Part shown: piece by piece, positions 1 through 8,766 of the stretch | How positions within the stretch are numbered: the stretch's first letter is position 1 | Layout of the letters: each line of letters starts with the position of its first letter | Made by a program: the position numbers and the translations under genes | From: Pseudoneurospora amorphoporcata | Lineage: Eukaryota; Ascomycota; Sordariomycetes; Sordariales; Sordariaceae | Reading direction: 5' to 3' | Assembly: GCA_033297205.1 (NCBI GenBank) | Contig: MU859352.1 | Location: 1 to 29,504 of the forward strand | Length of the DNA: 29,504 nt | The notes under the pieces: generated by a model | Seen by the model: the letters and a program-made list of their open reading frames with translations, nothing else | Database searches by the model: none | What the model was told of the DNA's origin: nothing

Positions 1-178
1 ATTGCAAGGCAGAGGGTCGTTGTGGCTGTTGTTCATGAAAACGGAAAAATTTCAAAAAGCGGGGTTTTGAGCGAGACTTTTGTCACCCCACTGTAGCTTT
101 TCCCCGCGATCGTTCGTAGCCTTGTTTCCTTGTTCAATACAACATCATCCTCTCTCTCGCCTTCTTTGTCCCTGTGGT

Positions 179-2303
179 TCAAGATTGTCGAAGGATTGGA
201 AGGATGGAGGTCAAAACAAAGCTGGCGCCAAGACTCGAGGCTGTGGATGAAATGGGGGTGAAGTGGGGCCAGTCGCTTACACGGCTGAAGCACCCGTTTT
301 TGGTCACGTCTAGCCATGTACCTGTTAGTACGGGGCACGGGCCGACCTGTGGTTGGCCTGGGTATTGGTATTGCCATTCCCAGCTATACCCATATGGATA
401 TGCATTCTGTTGCCCGTACTGGTACCCACAAGGATACCAGCACCCGTCAATGTAAACGCCGGTTGTTGGAGCGGCCACGGTCACCGGGGTCCCGATCAGA
501 CTTCCGGGATAAAATCCGGGCGAGGGCAGCGCATATGCAGAAGGGCTGGCCTGCATTGGCCTGGGCAACGCCATCCTCCCCGCGTAAGCATCGTCCAGTT
601 CGGCGATACACTCCTTTGTCAAGATCAAACGACCCGTTGGGCCACAGCCGCTGTACGGTCTTAAGCCTTCTCTCAAACACTCATACTCCGCCTCAAGCTT
701 AACGTAGGACCATTTTTCCATTTGTTTGCCGTTTTCAAAAGACAAAATCTTTCCCGTGACTGGGTGTGGCGGCGCAGGTGAAAGCGCTAGGAATTGAAGC
801 ATTTTTTTGTCACAGGCAGCTGGGGACCGCCAATAGTTGGCGGCGAACTTGTCGAATAATGTCTTTCCCTTGAAGGAAGAGATCTGAGAAAGCCAGGGGG
901 AGCGGTTAGCAACATCTCCACAGTGGTTAAGCAAGGGGCGAGGAGAGTCGCAGTATAAGGTACTTACAGGGTGAAATTTGACGTGAATCATCGTCGGATC
1001 ACCTTTGTCGTGTCGGACGGACGATATAATGACTAGATGGTCGAACGCTTCGGGGTCTTCAGTAATAAGCCTGAGGGCATTGAGAAGACATTCCCTATCC
1101 CCAGACAGGCAGTTCGTGGCTAGGTGCCTTTCGGCGTAAATCGTTTGAGAAGGAAGCCAGGTAATCTCGCCCTTCTGGGGTATCCAAATCTCGGTTCTAC
1201 TGAGGAAACAACGTCAGTAGACAATCTCATGAAGGTAACGCCTACAGTTTATTGGCAGGATATAAAAGCGTTATGATCGTCGGGACACTAAAGGCGTGTT
1301 CGGGTCCGCGTTAGGGATTTTAGGAAATAAACGTGTTAACGTGCAGGGTCCGTAGCTGCACTTATGTAATATTAAGGCAGCGTTAAGGTAGGCTAAGGCT
1401 TTGGTTGCAAGATGGAAAGAGGTGCTTAACATCCCCTTTCTATTGTACCTTTCTTCTTTCCTCCTCTTTCTTCGTCCTTCACTATCCTTTTTATTATTAT
1501 TACTATCCTTCATTATTACCGCTATTCTTCATTAACACTACCATCCTTTATTATCGCTATCCTTCTTATCTTACTACTAATCTTCTTATTATTACTATCC
1601 TTATCGTTACTATCCTTCTTCTTATCGCCATCCTCCTTATCGTCTTTGCGACGGCTATCCCCTGTATTTATAGGGGGTTGAGCCTTATAGTTGTGTTTAA
1701 CCACAGTCCTTAACGTACTACGGCTCAGTTTTGAGACGTAGTACGTTAAGAACTATAGGTAAAGATTTCGAAGATTCTAGCTGTTATGGATCTGGCGTCC
1801 AGAGGTAATGCCTAGCTTCCATGTGCCAGGCTTGTGCCTGCCGGGGGTCCTTCAGACCACCCGGCATGCCTCGGCTCGTTCGGGCTCGTCTCGGCCCAGT
1901 CTTGGCATTTCTGGCACTTTCTTTCCCGTACCCCTTTCGTGTATTTAGCTGTGCCCAGTCTGAGCACCAGACTCTGGCTCGGATCTTTTCCTTCTTGTCG
2001 AATATTACAGCTTTCATCAAGGCCTACCTGCGTGTACACCTCGTAGAACCCTTACACTAGCCTTCTGATTAGTTAGATCGAGGATTTGAGGTAAGTGTAG
2101 GTGGTTGTAGGTGGTTGTAGGGTGTGTATAAAAAATAAAGTTTTTGAGCCGAACATGAAAAATCGTAGTAGTACGGTAGTACGTCCTACATACAAAATCT
2201 TAACCTAGGAACGTACTAACGTGCAAACGAACGGGCCTTTAACGCGGATCCGAACAGGCCTTAACAAGCCGTCCTCCATTTTGTTGGCAGTGGAAGAGGT
2301 CAT
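179..2303 (-). CDS. Hypothetical protein, 324 aa, three exons, with a transposon-bearing first intron
   Basis: Not a family I recognise. The model joins exon 1 (2303-2266), exon 2 (1199-968) and exon 3 (883-179), with a TGA stop at 181-179. Intron 2 (967-884, 84 nt) has donor GTAAGT, a GCTAAC branch point and a CTCAG acceptor. Intron 1 (2265-1200) ends in a TACTGAC branch and TTTCCTCAG, and its donor is GTTAAG. Phases match across both junctions (TT+T gives Phe), and the joined frame is open from start to stop. A second in-frame ATG nine codons in (CAAAATGG) has the better start context, so the protein may be eight residues shorter. The N-terminal 200 residues look globular. The C-terminal part is rich in Pro, Tyr, Gly and Gln (YPYGYSWEWQYQYPG). 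Intron 1 is about ten times longer than usual because it holds an inverted-repeat element with a nested LTR. A TATAAAATG motif lies upstream near 2476-2484. A further small intron near the C-terminus, with a GTAAGC donor, cannot be excluded. Confidence 0.7.
1292..2261. mobile_element. Non-autonomous PIF/Harbinger-like terminal-inverted-repeat element, copy A
   Basis: The 22-bp ends at 1292-1313 and 2240-2261 are inverted repeats with 20 of 22 matches, starting AGGCGTGTTCGG and AGGCCTGTTCGG. The element is flanked by a 3-bp direct repeat, TAA, at 1289-1291 and 2262-2264. A TWA target duplication is typical of PIF/Harbinger elements; the superfamily assignment is inference, because no transposase is encoded. 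Inside are a block shared with 26128-26280, a pyrimidine-rich TTATTACTATCC-type tract (about 1437-1640), an 18-bp-class hairpin (1709-1750) and a solo LTR (1782-2056). Without the LTR and one copy of its target repeat the element is about 690 bp. It lies in intron 1 of the minus-strand gene spanning 179-2303. Confidence 0.75.
1782..2056. mobile_element. Solo LTR nested inside copy A
   Basis: This 275-bp block begins TGTTATGG and ends CCTTACA, the TG...CA ends of a long terminal repeat. It is flanked by a perfect 5-bp duplication CTAGC at 1777-1781 and 2057-2061. The sister element at 22498-23060 lacks it: there the text runs straight from the GATTCTGG-like motif to CCTTCT, which gives an empty site. 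No internal retrotransposon sequence or primer-binding site follows, so it is a solo LTR left by recombination. Orientation cannot be decided. The open frames across it (about 78 aa on either strand) are not credible genes. Confidence 0.8.
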
Positions 2304-3240
2304 GATATCCTTTTGCTTGACTCAGATCTCTGTTGGATGGTATAGTCGGATGAAAGAGTGGGTGTGAATTCTTTGGTGAGGGAATCGTAAAGATAGCGGG
2401 AGCGAAGATCAAGCGTCTTTGTCAGCTGAGTATTGAAAGAGGAAAAGATGTTCGACAGGGTGCGAAGGGGAAGCCCGACATTTTATACCATTCGGGACAC
2501 CATGAAACCATATGCAGTAGGGTCGAAGCGCAAGATATTTGGAAAATTTTCTGGTGTCTGCAGCATACATAGAGTATGCCCGATATATCCACCGCAAAGG
2601 AAATTTGCTGTGTGCTTCGGACATTCACTGAACGACCATTGCTAAAGCCCCAGAATCTTGCCCATGTTTCATCGTGCAAAAGGTCCTGTGCGATAAATGA
2701 GGCTGTGTAGCTTCATTGGAGATAGTTTGGAAAAGCAGACATGATTTCTATTATCGGCCTTGCTGATCCGTCCTTGAGAGACCATTTTCGTGGATAGCAG
2801 TCTTTTGATAAGACATGGACGAGGAAAAATACGGGTGCTAGCTATGCCTACTACGAGATCCGTGACGCATGGCTAAAGATATGCCACAGCTTTCTGCTAG
2901 ACATATACTCGACGCGTCCTAGACAAAAGCTTGTTCGGTGCTTTGTTGAAAAATTGTTTGTCCTGTATCACCTGCGAGGTATTGTCTTCCAGTAACTTCG
3001 GGGAATATTAAGGAAATTTCTCGGTCAGGTCCGAAGTCGTCATGGCCGCCTCCTCTGCGTGCTGTCAGCGTCCGGTGGTGAAATCTGGTCAGTGTAATAA
3101 TCAGCTCCGAATGTGGGTTCGACGAAGCACGAGGGGGTCAAAGCCACTTCGGTGGCTACCCTCTCCGCACGACCAGCCGTTAGCGGCTGGCTCTCGGACT
3201 CAAACCGAGATATCGTAGCGCGTCGCCTCGTCGATTGCCG
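2304..3240. other. Intergenic region with a hairpin cluster
   Basis: No convincing coding region. The part next to 2303 is the leader and promoter of the minus-strand gene, with a TATAAAATG motif reading leftward near 2484. Open frames of 70-85 aa around 2409-2679 overlap on both strands without splice support. The interval 3112-3210 holds three strong hairpins, described separately. Confidence 0.5.
3131..3210. other. Cluster of three strong hairpins, possible structured or tRNA-like RNA
   Basis: Hairpin 1 (3131-3163) pairs GAGGG with CCCTC and contains an inner GCCAC/GTGGC stem capped by a UUCG tetraloop closed by C-G. Hairpin 2 (3173-3190) is a perfect 7-bp stem, CCAGCCG/CGGCTGG, with loop TTAG. 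Hairpin 3 (3192-3210) is a 6-bp stem with a 7-nt loop. Read on the minus strand, hairpin 3 resembles a tRNA T-arm: loop TTTGAGT, and GGTTTGAGTCC matches the pol III B box except for one C-to-T change. No full cloverleaf could be folded. It may be part of a retroelement or an unrecognised non-coding RNA. The biological role is inference. Confidence 0.35.
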
Positions 3241-3627
3241 TTAGGCTGCCTCGGTCCCCTGAACCAGCTTTTGATCCTGGCGATCAGCGAGTAGAGCGGC
3301 CAGCTCGGTATGGGCTTTGGTAGGAGTATTGGCGGCGTCCTCGGCGGCAAGTGGAAGTTGGGTAATGCGGGTGGCGTATGAGGGAGACATTTTCGCTAGC
3401 GTGTGTGTATGTGTGTTGCTGTTGATGATATTAATAATGTTGGTGATAGTACTAATTGCATTTGGAGAGAAAGAGAAGAATACCTTACCACTTTGCAATA
3501 TCTCCCTAGAATACCAGTGGCCGATAGACCAATAATTGTGTGGGCCGAAAATCTTTGCATCTTGAGCTATGCCCATACCCACCAGGGCACGAAGCGAAAC
3601 CGCCGGAAGCTGCAATGCGCTGAACAT
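3241..3627 (-). CDS. Possible small hypothetical protein, about 97 aa if spliced
   Basis: The frame is open from ATG at 3627 to a stop at 3241. A plausible 93-nt intron (3488-3396, donor GTAAGG, acceptor GCTAG) removes a low-complexity Asn/Ile/Thr-His segment and joins in phase, giving residues ...REILQS-AKMSPSYATR.... Because 93 is a multiple of three, the unspliced 128-aa frame is also open. The frame stays open upstream of the ATG to about 3700, with a possible acceptor near 3687, so a 5' exon may be missing. The second exon uses C-ending codons like the confident genes here. I recognise no family. The gene may equally be only the 49-aa frame starting at the internal ATG with AAAATG context (about 3390). 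Confidence 0.3.
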   Translation of the reverse strand: MFSALQLPAVSLRALVGMGIAQDAKIFGPHNYWSIGHWYSREILQSGKVFFSFSPNAISTITNIINIINSNTHTHTLAKMSPSYATRITQLPLAAEDAANTPTKAHTELAALLADRQDQKLVQGTEAA

Positions 3628-3926
3628 CGTGAGATTGTTGGGTGGTGGTAGTGCACCACGTAGACCTTGGCCAAGAACAAGGAAGCTGGAGGTACCTACG
3701 CCCGTAAGAAAAATGATGATTGGTCAGGACATTTGGACAGGTGAGGGAGTGTGCGTCGAGGTGCAAGTAATGGGGCTACTTCATGGATTATTGCTTCCAT
3801 GATTTTGGAATATCTTTCTCCTCTTTTCTCTCCACGGAACTTTGGCTGCACGGTTTATCCTCGTCCACAAGTTCATTCACAAGACATTGTCAAATTACAA
3901 CAAAACGCCGACCTCACATTTCTACG

Positions 3927-4193
3927 ATGGGAGGGCAGAATAAAGAAGTCAGCACCGCCGGCAAAAGCACTGTCAGCAAGATCAAGATTGGGAACGACGG
4001 TATCATGAACATCGGCATCAAGCTGCCTCTCTACAATGAGAAAGTGGACGGCAGGAAACACGAACACTTGGACGTCAAAACGAACGAAGCGTCCGGCCCC
4101 AAGGAGAGTAAGTACATGTACGAGGACACTTCAACACCATGTACTTTCTCCGAGTTTGAGAGAAGACGGACGCAACACAATTGTGAAAACTGA
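3927..4193 (+). CDS. Possible small hypothetical protein, 88 aa unspliced
   Basis: The ATG at 3927 follows an A/C-rich leader typical of fungal 5' ends. It opens a lysine- and glycine-rich hydrophilic frame (MGGQNKEVSTAGKSTVSK...) that runs to a stop at 4191-4193. A strong donor-like GTAAGT at about 4108 suggests that the real gene is spliced. Joining to an acceptor near 4228 would continue in an open frame to about 4341 (REITATWWLLAG...), but this acceptor is a guess. No domain is recognised and nothing in the neighbourhood suggests a function. Confidence 0.3.
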   Translation: MGGQNKEVSTAGKSTVSKIKIGNDGIMNIGIKLPLYNEKVDGRKHEHLDVKTNEASGPKESKYMYEDTSTPCTFSEFERRRTQHNCEN

Positions 4194-4341
4194 CCCGACT
4201 TTGCCGGCGAGCATCTTCGCGGAAGGCCGTGAAATTACGGCGACATGGTGGCTGCTGGCTGGTGTTTCGAAGTTCTTCGCCTCCCGGCGTGTCAAGCTGG
4301 AGCTCCGAGTCTCTTCTTGCCTGGACCATCCTCGGCATTAA

Positions 4342-5508
4342 ACGGATGGCGGCCGGTTCCTCGGGCCTGGGCAGAAGCTGTTAGCGATGAGATTCTAGGT
4401 TTGGGGCACTTGGAGCAACTGGGACAGGTGGAGCGGGCGAGGGGGGTTACAGGTACCGTTGAAGTTGCCCATCTCTGAGCTTGTTCCCACGATCACGCCC
4501 AAGCTGCAGCGGCGGACATGCTGGCTTGGTCTTGATGGCTCGGATGGGATAAAATGACAGATTTCGTTGGAACAGTGCAAGTTTCCAGGAGCCTGGAGCA
4601 GGCTTGCAGCTGCCATCCGTGTGGGAATTTTGAGGCAGACGTGTCAGTTTCACGATGCCAAGCAATCTCTCACTCTCAGGTGCGCGCCGGAACGCGTTTT
4701 CTTGCGTTACTGCGAGACCCGGACACTACCAGAGGCATGCCGCTCTTTGGGGGGATCCTGTTAGAGCCACCGGTGTTTTACAACGGGCAAGAGCGAAAGA
4801 TTTTGCAACAGCTAAGACTCAGCATCGGCCCTACCTCCCCGTGTCCTCCCCGGTTCTCGCCAGGCGGGGCGGTCTCTGGGTGCCGGTCAGTACCTGCCAC
4901 GACAGTGAACCCAAGAACAACCATCCGGCAGGAATGAAGCAGCCACTTTCCCTCCCAAGTAGAACTTTCACCTTTTTTCAACTTTTATGATGGGAGCCTG
5001 AGACTTGCGCGCACCAGCAGCAGAAGGAAGGCTATCAGGAAAGAAAGGCACTCGACAAACATGTATGGCTACCCGGTTTCTTTCTTCTATTTCAAGATTC
5101 CAATTTTTTCCCCATCTCGAGGGTGTGCACAAGAAAGAAACGAGGGCGAGTGCGCCGGAGAAGTTGGGCGGAAAGCGATTGCCTACTCCTTCGTCCGGGC
5201 CGGCGGGAAGATGCAAGAGAGGACCTGGACTGGATCGGTGCCGAGCACCCAGGCACCTGACCTACAAGTACTCGGAAGGAACAATGAACAGGCGCTGGGA
5301 AGTGGGGCGATCCAGAGTTCAACGTGTGCAGTGGAATAGGATGTTATGAGAAGGCAGGAGCCAACTTCGAAGACAAATGAATACTCTCCTGTCTTGAGTC
5401 TCCAAGATTCGAACGGCCTCCCTTCCACTTACACCTCTTCATTTTCCAGCTGTCTTTCTTATACGTACTCTTTCAAGCACAACAGAAGCAAACCGCTCCG
5501 CTGGTGCC
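4342..5508. other. Gene-free interval
   Basis: Several overlapping open frames of 80-130 aa occur on both strands (for example 4554-4937, +), but none has splice signals, a recognisable motif or consistent codon bias. The last 100 bases are pyrimidine-rich, with CTTTC and TTCC runs, as expected for the promoter of the gene starting at 5509. Confidence 0.4.
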
Positions 5509-6906
5509 ATGGTCCGCCATTCGCTTTCGTCGACAGGTCAAAGAGTCATGGAAATGGAAGCCCCAATCGAGTTCCACGATGTCCACGCAATGGCACGCGA
5601 TGGCCAGCCACGTTCGAACCGCCGGCGCCGCTCTGGAGGAACAGCAGTTGTTGCCGCATCCAACCCCAAGCGAGAGAAGATCTCGGATGCCGACGATAAC
5701 ACCGGCTCTCACGGGCCGCCCCCTAACCCAACCAAGAGTGAGTACATTCAGGTCTCCTCCAAACCACCAAAGATGCGTTGTCGGATGTCTAGAGATGCCT
5801 GTTGCGCATGCTATTAGTCCTTGCATTTTGCAGTACAACAGACCATGGTCATGGTATTCAAACCCCACATGGTGTTCATTCCCTCCTTTCATTGTCTATT
5901 CTCCTTACCTTCGATCAATCAAGGTCATTAAGAGCCTTTGCGACTGGTGATTGATGCCGTGCTAACAATATTCTTCTCAGAGCTACGTTACTTGGACGTT
6001 GAAGAAGGGGAAGAGCTCGAAGAGGAGACACTCATAGACATTCCGTCGCAGCGTGCACTGCCTCGCGCCCTGCCTCGCGCCCAGTCCAATTCCCCAGAGC
6101 CTCGAAATGCAGAAGAACACAACGTGCCCGCCAGGATCAACGTTTCCGTATCCGATGCCGATCTATACCAGCTGTTTGGTTATTGCGCCGCGTGTGACGC
6201 GGGAGGTGAAGCGGGAGATTGGCATCTTGATGTCTCCGGATTCCCTTGCAGACGACAGGAACTGAAGGATGCCTTTCGCACTGGAAATGCCTCCGGGGTT
6301 GTCAAGAGTCTTCACCGATTCATGAGCGAGTCACTGCGACGTGGGCATGGCAGACTCTGGGGCCTTAATGCCAATTACTCATCAATCTGGCTTGAAGAGT
6401 ATCGCCGCCGCCTTCTTCCGTGGATTGGCAAGCTGACCAGCATGGGCACCTACGACTGTTTGTCACTAGCGTATCGACTACTCTGGAAGCTGAAGGACCT
6501 GCCCCAAGAGCCTCACTTGGACGAAATACGGAAGGCAAGGAGCGAGGCGGGCGACGTGACCAGCATTTCACTCCTGCCACAAGATAATAAGATCGACGAC
6601 CAAATGTACAACATCATTCGGAGAAGGGCCATGAACGGTGAGAAATGGGCGTGGGAGCATGACCTGGCCGCACTGAACAAGCAAGCTTCCTTGATCACGG
6701 AGCCCACATCCACCCAGTGGTTTTGCAGCAGCAGACGCACTCTGGGCGACTTGGGCAAGCAGCGGGAGGGACTGACAAGTGAGTTCCTCGAGCCATTGCC
6801 GGGAGTCCAATATGCTATGGCGCTGAATGTCGGAGCACTAGGGCTAAGGACTGGCGTTCATTGTGCGTGTTGTGCGGACAAGGTTGATCAACTAGAGTAC
6901 GACTAA
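5509..6906 (+). CDS. Hypothetical protein, 384 aa, two exons
   Basis: Exon 1 (5509-5737) joins exon 2 (5981-6906). The 243-nt intron has donor GTGAGT and a textbook 3' end (GCTAACAATATTCTTCTCAG), and the junction is in phase (A+AG gives Lys). The ATG has GTGCCATGG context. The first 130 residues are charged and low-complexity: an Arg/Ser-rich stretch (RSNRRRRSGG), an acidic run (VEEGEELEEE) and a tandem RALPRALPRA, probably disordered. The rest looks globular, with a Cys-containing CAACDAGGEAGDW segment, several Trp residues and a second CACC near the C-terminus. I recognise no family and see no signal peptide or membrane segment. The four cysteines could bind a metal, but that is speculation. 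Confidence 0.75.
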
Positions 6907-7214
6907 CTGGCTTGATTCGAAATGTTCGGGGTGTGCATTCGGATAGGGGAGGTAGAACAGTATTCTAGACACCAGAAGTCGTTGCTTGTTGAAAACGATG
7001 AAAGGACAATGTCAGACGCCTAATCCAAACCATGAATGCTACCTATGCTCGTTCACGTCCCAATTCACAGTCACCGCAAGCTGTTGATAGACAAAAAAAA
7101 GGTAAGACGCAAATGTGAAGCTCTCCAAAAGGACGACGACACTGGCAACAGCAATGAGAAGACATCACTCTAAGGAGCGCAAGTTAGAGAAAAAAAAAAA
7201 GAGAAAAAGAAGTG
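6907..7214. other. Short intergenic spacer
   Basis: This is the 3' flank of the gene ending at 6906 and the 3' flank of the tRNA gene transcribed toward it. Apart from A-rich tracts (7093-7100 and 7190-7208) I see nothing in it. The latter tract is the likely pol III terminator of the tRNA. Confidence 0.5.
7189..7208 (-). terminator. RNA polymerase III terminator of tRNA-Ser
   Basis: On the minus strand, 6 bases past the 3' end of the tRNA, lies a run of five T followed two bases later by a run of ten T (seen as A on the plus strand). A T-run just downstream is the standard pol III stop signal. Confidence 0.8.
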
Positions 7215-7314
7215 CGTCACCTGTAGGATTCGAACCTACGCTCCCGAGGGAACTGCCTAAACTTGCTTTCTTACGAATAGCAGGGCAGCGCGTTAACCAC
7301 TCCGCCAAAGTGAC
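7215..7314 (-). tRNA. tRNA-Ser (anticodon GCT) with a 19-nt intron
   Basis: The minus strand folds as a class II tRNA. The acceptor stem pairs GTCACTT (7314-7308) with AGGTGAC (7222-7216), and the discriminator base is G (7215), as usual for serine. The D-arm contains the A-box-like TGGCGGAGTGG. The anticodon stem is CTGCC/GGCAG, with loop C-T-GCT-A before and A after an intron at 7277-7259 (19 nt, directly 3' of position 37). The variable arm TCCC-TC-GGGA is long, as in Ser/Leu tRNAs, and the T-arm is GTAGG-TTCGAAT-CCTAC. The anticodon GCT (7281-7279) reads AGC/AGT codons. Confidence 0.95.
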
Positions 7315-7806
7315 TAGTGGTTGTTGTTGAGAGCATGGGTTGGAGCTACCCCTCATATTTGGAGCTGGAGGGGAGCTTTGGCAACTTGCAAAGTGGGGTT
7401 TGCAGGGGTGAGCACGACGGTCTGACCGCTGGGTATTTGACCAGTTGGGCGGGCGATTGAGTGATCGGATCGGTACAGGTATATTGCTTGGAAGCATCTC
7501 ATATGTAAATGGCGGGTTGAATTAAAATAAAATCATTCACAAATCCTTTGCACCCAGTCAGTTATTACCAAGTCTGTTTAGATGTCGCTGGCGCCGCCGC
7601 CAACAATGGATTAATAATGCCAGCTTTCTCCAGGGGGCCTCGGCTCGCCTCCCGTCTCTCCACCTTTTCTTAGCCCCGCTGTTCCCGCCGTCGATCCGTC
7701 TCGCCGTGTCACTGCCATCACCACCTCACTGCAACAATCTCACCGATTCTAGAACAACATACACCGGTACCACCACATCAATAACGATATACACTAAACA
7801 GCCAAA
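7315..7806. other. Promoter and leader region upstream of the ABM gene
   Basis: There is no coding signal. The last 200 bases are C/T-rich (CTCGCCTCCCGTCTCTCC and similar) and then A/C-rich up to the ATG, as in other fungal leaders in this window. I see no clear TATA box. Confidence 0.4.
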
Positions 7807-8766
7807 ATGACCATCTCTCTGATTGCTTTAATTTATCCCAAGGAGGACAAGGTTGAGCGCGTAAGTTGGTTTTCTGGATTGTTGAATTGCTGCTGGATTG
7901 AACGGACGGGAGCTTTCCCGAACATGATATCACCGCTTCTTTGCGACATTCACTGCGCCCCGTCAACAAACCGAGCAACCTCGAAACGAACATCCAGCCA
8001 CGAGAAGGGCCGACTGAGATACCTTACCCTACCTTCCATACCGTCACCACGGCATCCATCGCGTCCGACCCGCGCATGCGAGTGGCCATCACTCGGTCCT
8101 TGTCTCTCGCGCCTCTCTTCACATTGGCATATCCTCCGCGTGCACCGAAACCCAATTACAGCAATCCTTGCTGCTTCTCGAAAACGACATAAACCGATCA
8201 TCTATCTCCTAGCAGTTTCCCGTCCCTTGTACTAATACACTCATCTTCTGCTTCTTAACAGCTCAAGGAAATCAGCAAGGAAACCGCCGAGTGGGTCAAG
8301 GCCAACGAGCCCGGGTGTCTCCAGTACCACTGGTCCCAGTCGACCGAGGACGGCAAGCCCGTTTTTGTTGTTCAGGAGTCGTAAGTTTTCCTTCTTCTTT
8401 TTCCTCTCGCAGCCAGCATCTTGGTGCAGTCACCACATAACCAACCAACCAACCGACCTATTTTCTGGGCACGGCCTGCGTGGTGACTAGGACTGGACGC
8501 TACGTAGGTTGGACATGTTCGATGCCTACAACTACCTGATGTCCCGGTCCCATACGCGCGTCCTGTCCAATCCAGTCCATATTCCGTAGCTCACACATAC
8601 ATACCTTGCCTCACACAGCTACGCCGACATGGCCGCCTTCGAGACCCACAAGAACAGCGAGAAGTTTGCTTGGTTGATGGAGCTTGGCCAGAAGGAGGAT
8701 CTCATGGCCAAGCCTCTTAAGGTTATGATGCTTGACGCGTTTGGTGGCTTTGCTAGCCGTCTTTAG
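7807..8766 (+). CDS. ABM (antibiotic biosynthesis monooxygenase)-like small protein, 106 aa
   Basis: Three exons: 7807-7860, 8262-8380 and 8619-8766. Intron 1 (401 nt) has donor GTAAGT, branch TACTAATAC and acceptor TTAACAG. Intron 2 (238 nt) has donor GTAAGT and acceptor CACACAG. Both joins are in phase. The product has the layout of the ABM dimeric alpha/beta-barrel family: a first strand (ISLIALIYP), an alkaline helix ending in EWVKANEPGCLQYHW, a strand with DGKPVFVVQESY, and a helix with DMAAFETHKNSEKF. The length (about 105 aa) is that of a single domain. Members are quinone or polyketide monooxygenases or heme-degrading enzymes, but many fungal ones have no known substrate, so no reaction is assigned. 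It lacks a signal peptide, so it is probably cytosolic. The start follows GCCAAAATG, a strong context. The introns are long relative to the coding sequence. Confidence 0.88.

Noticed and set aside
5400..5425. GATTCGAAC, resembling the T-loop of a minus-strand tRNA
   Set aside because: The T-stem bases do not pair and no acceptor or anticodon arm can be built.
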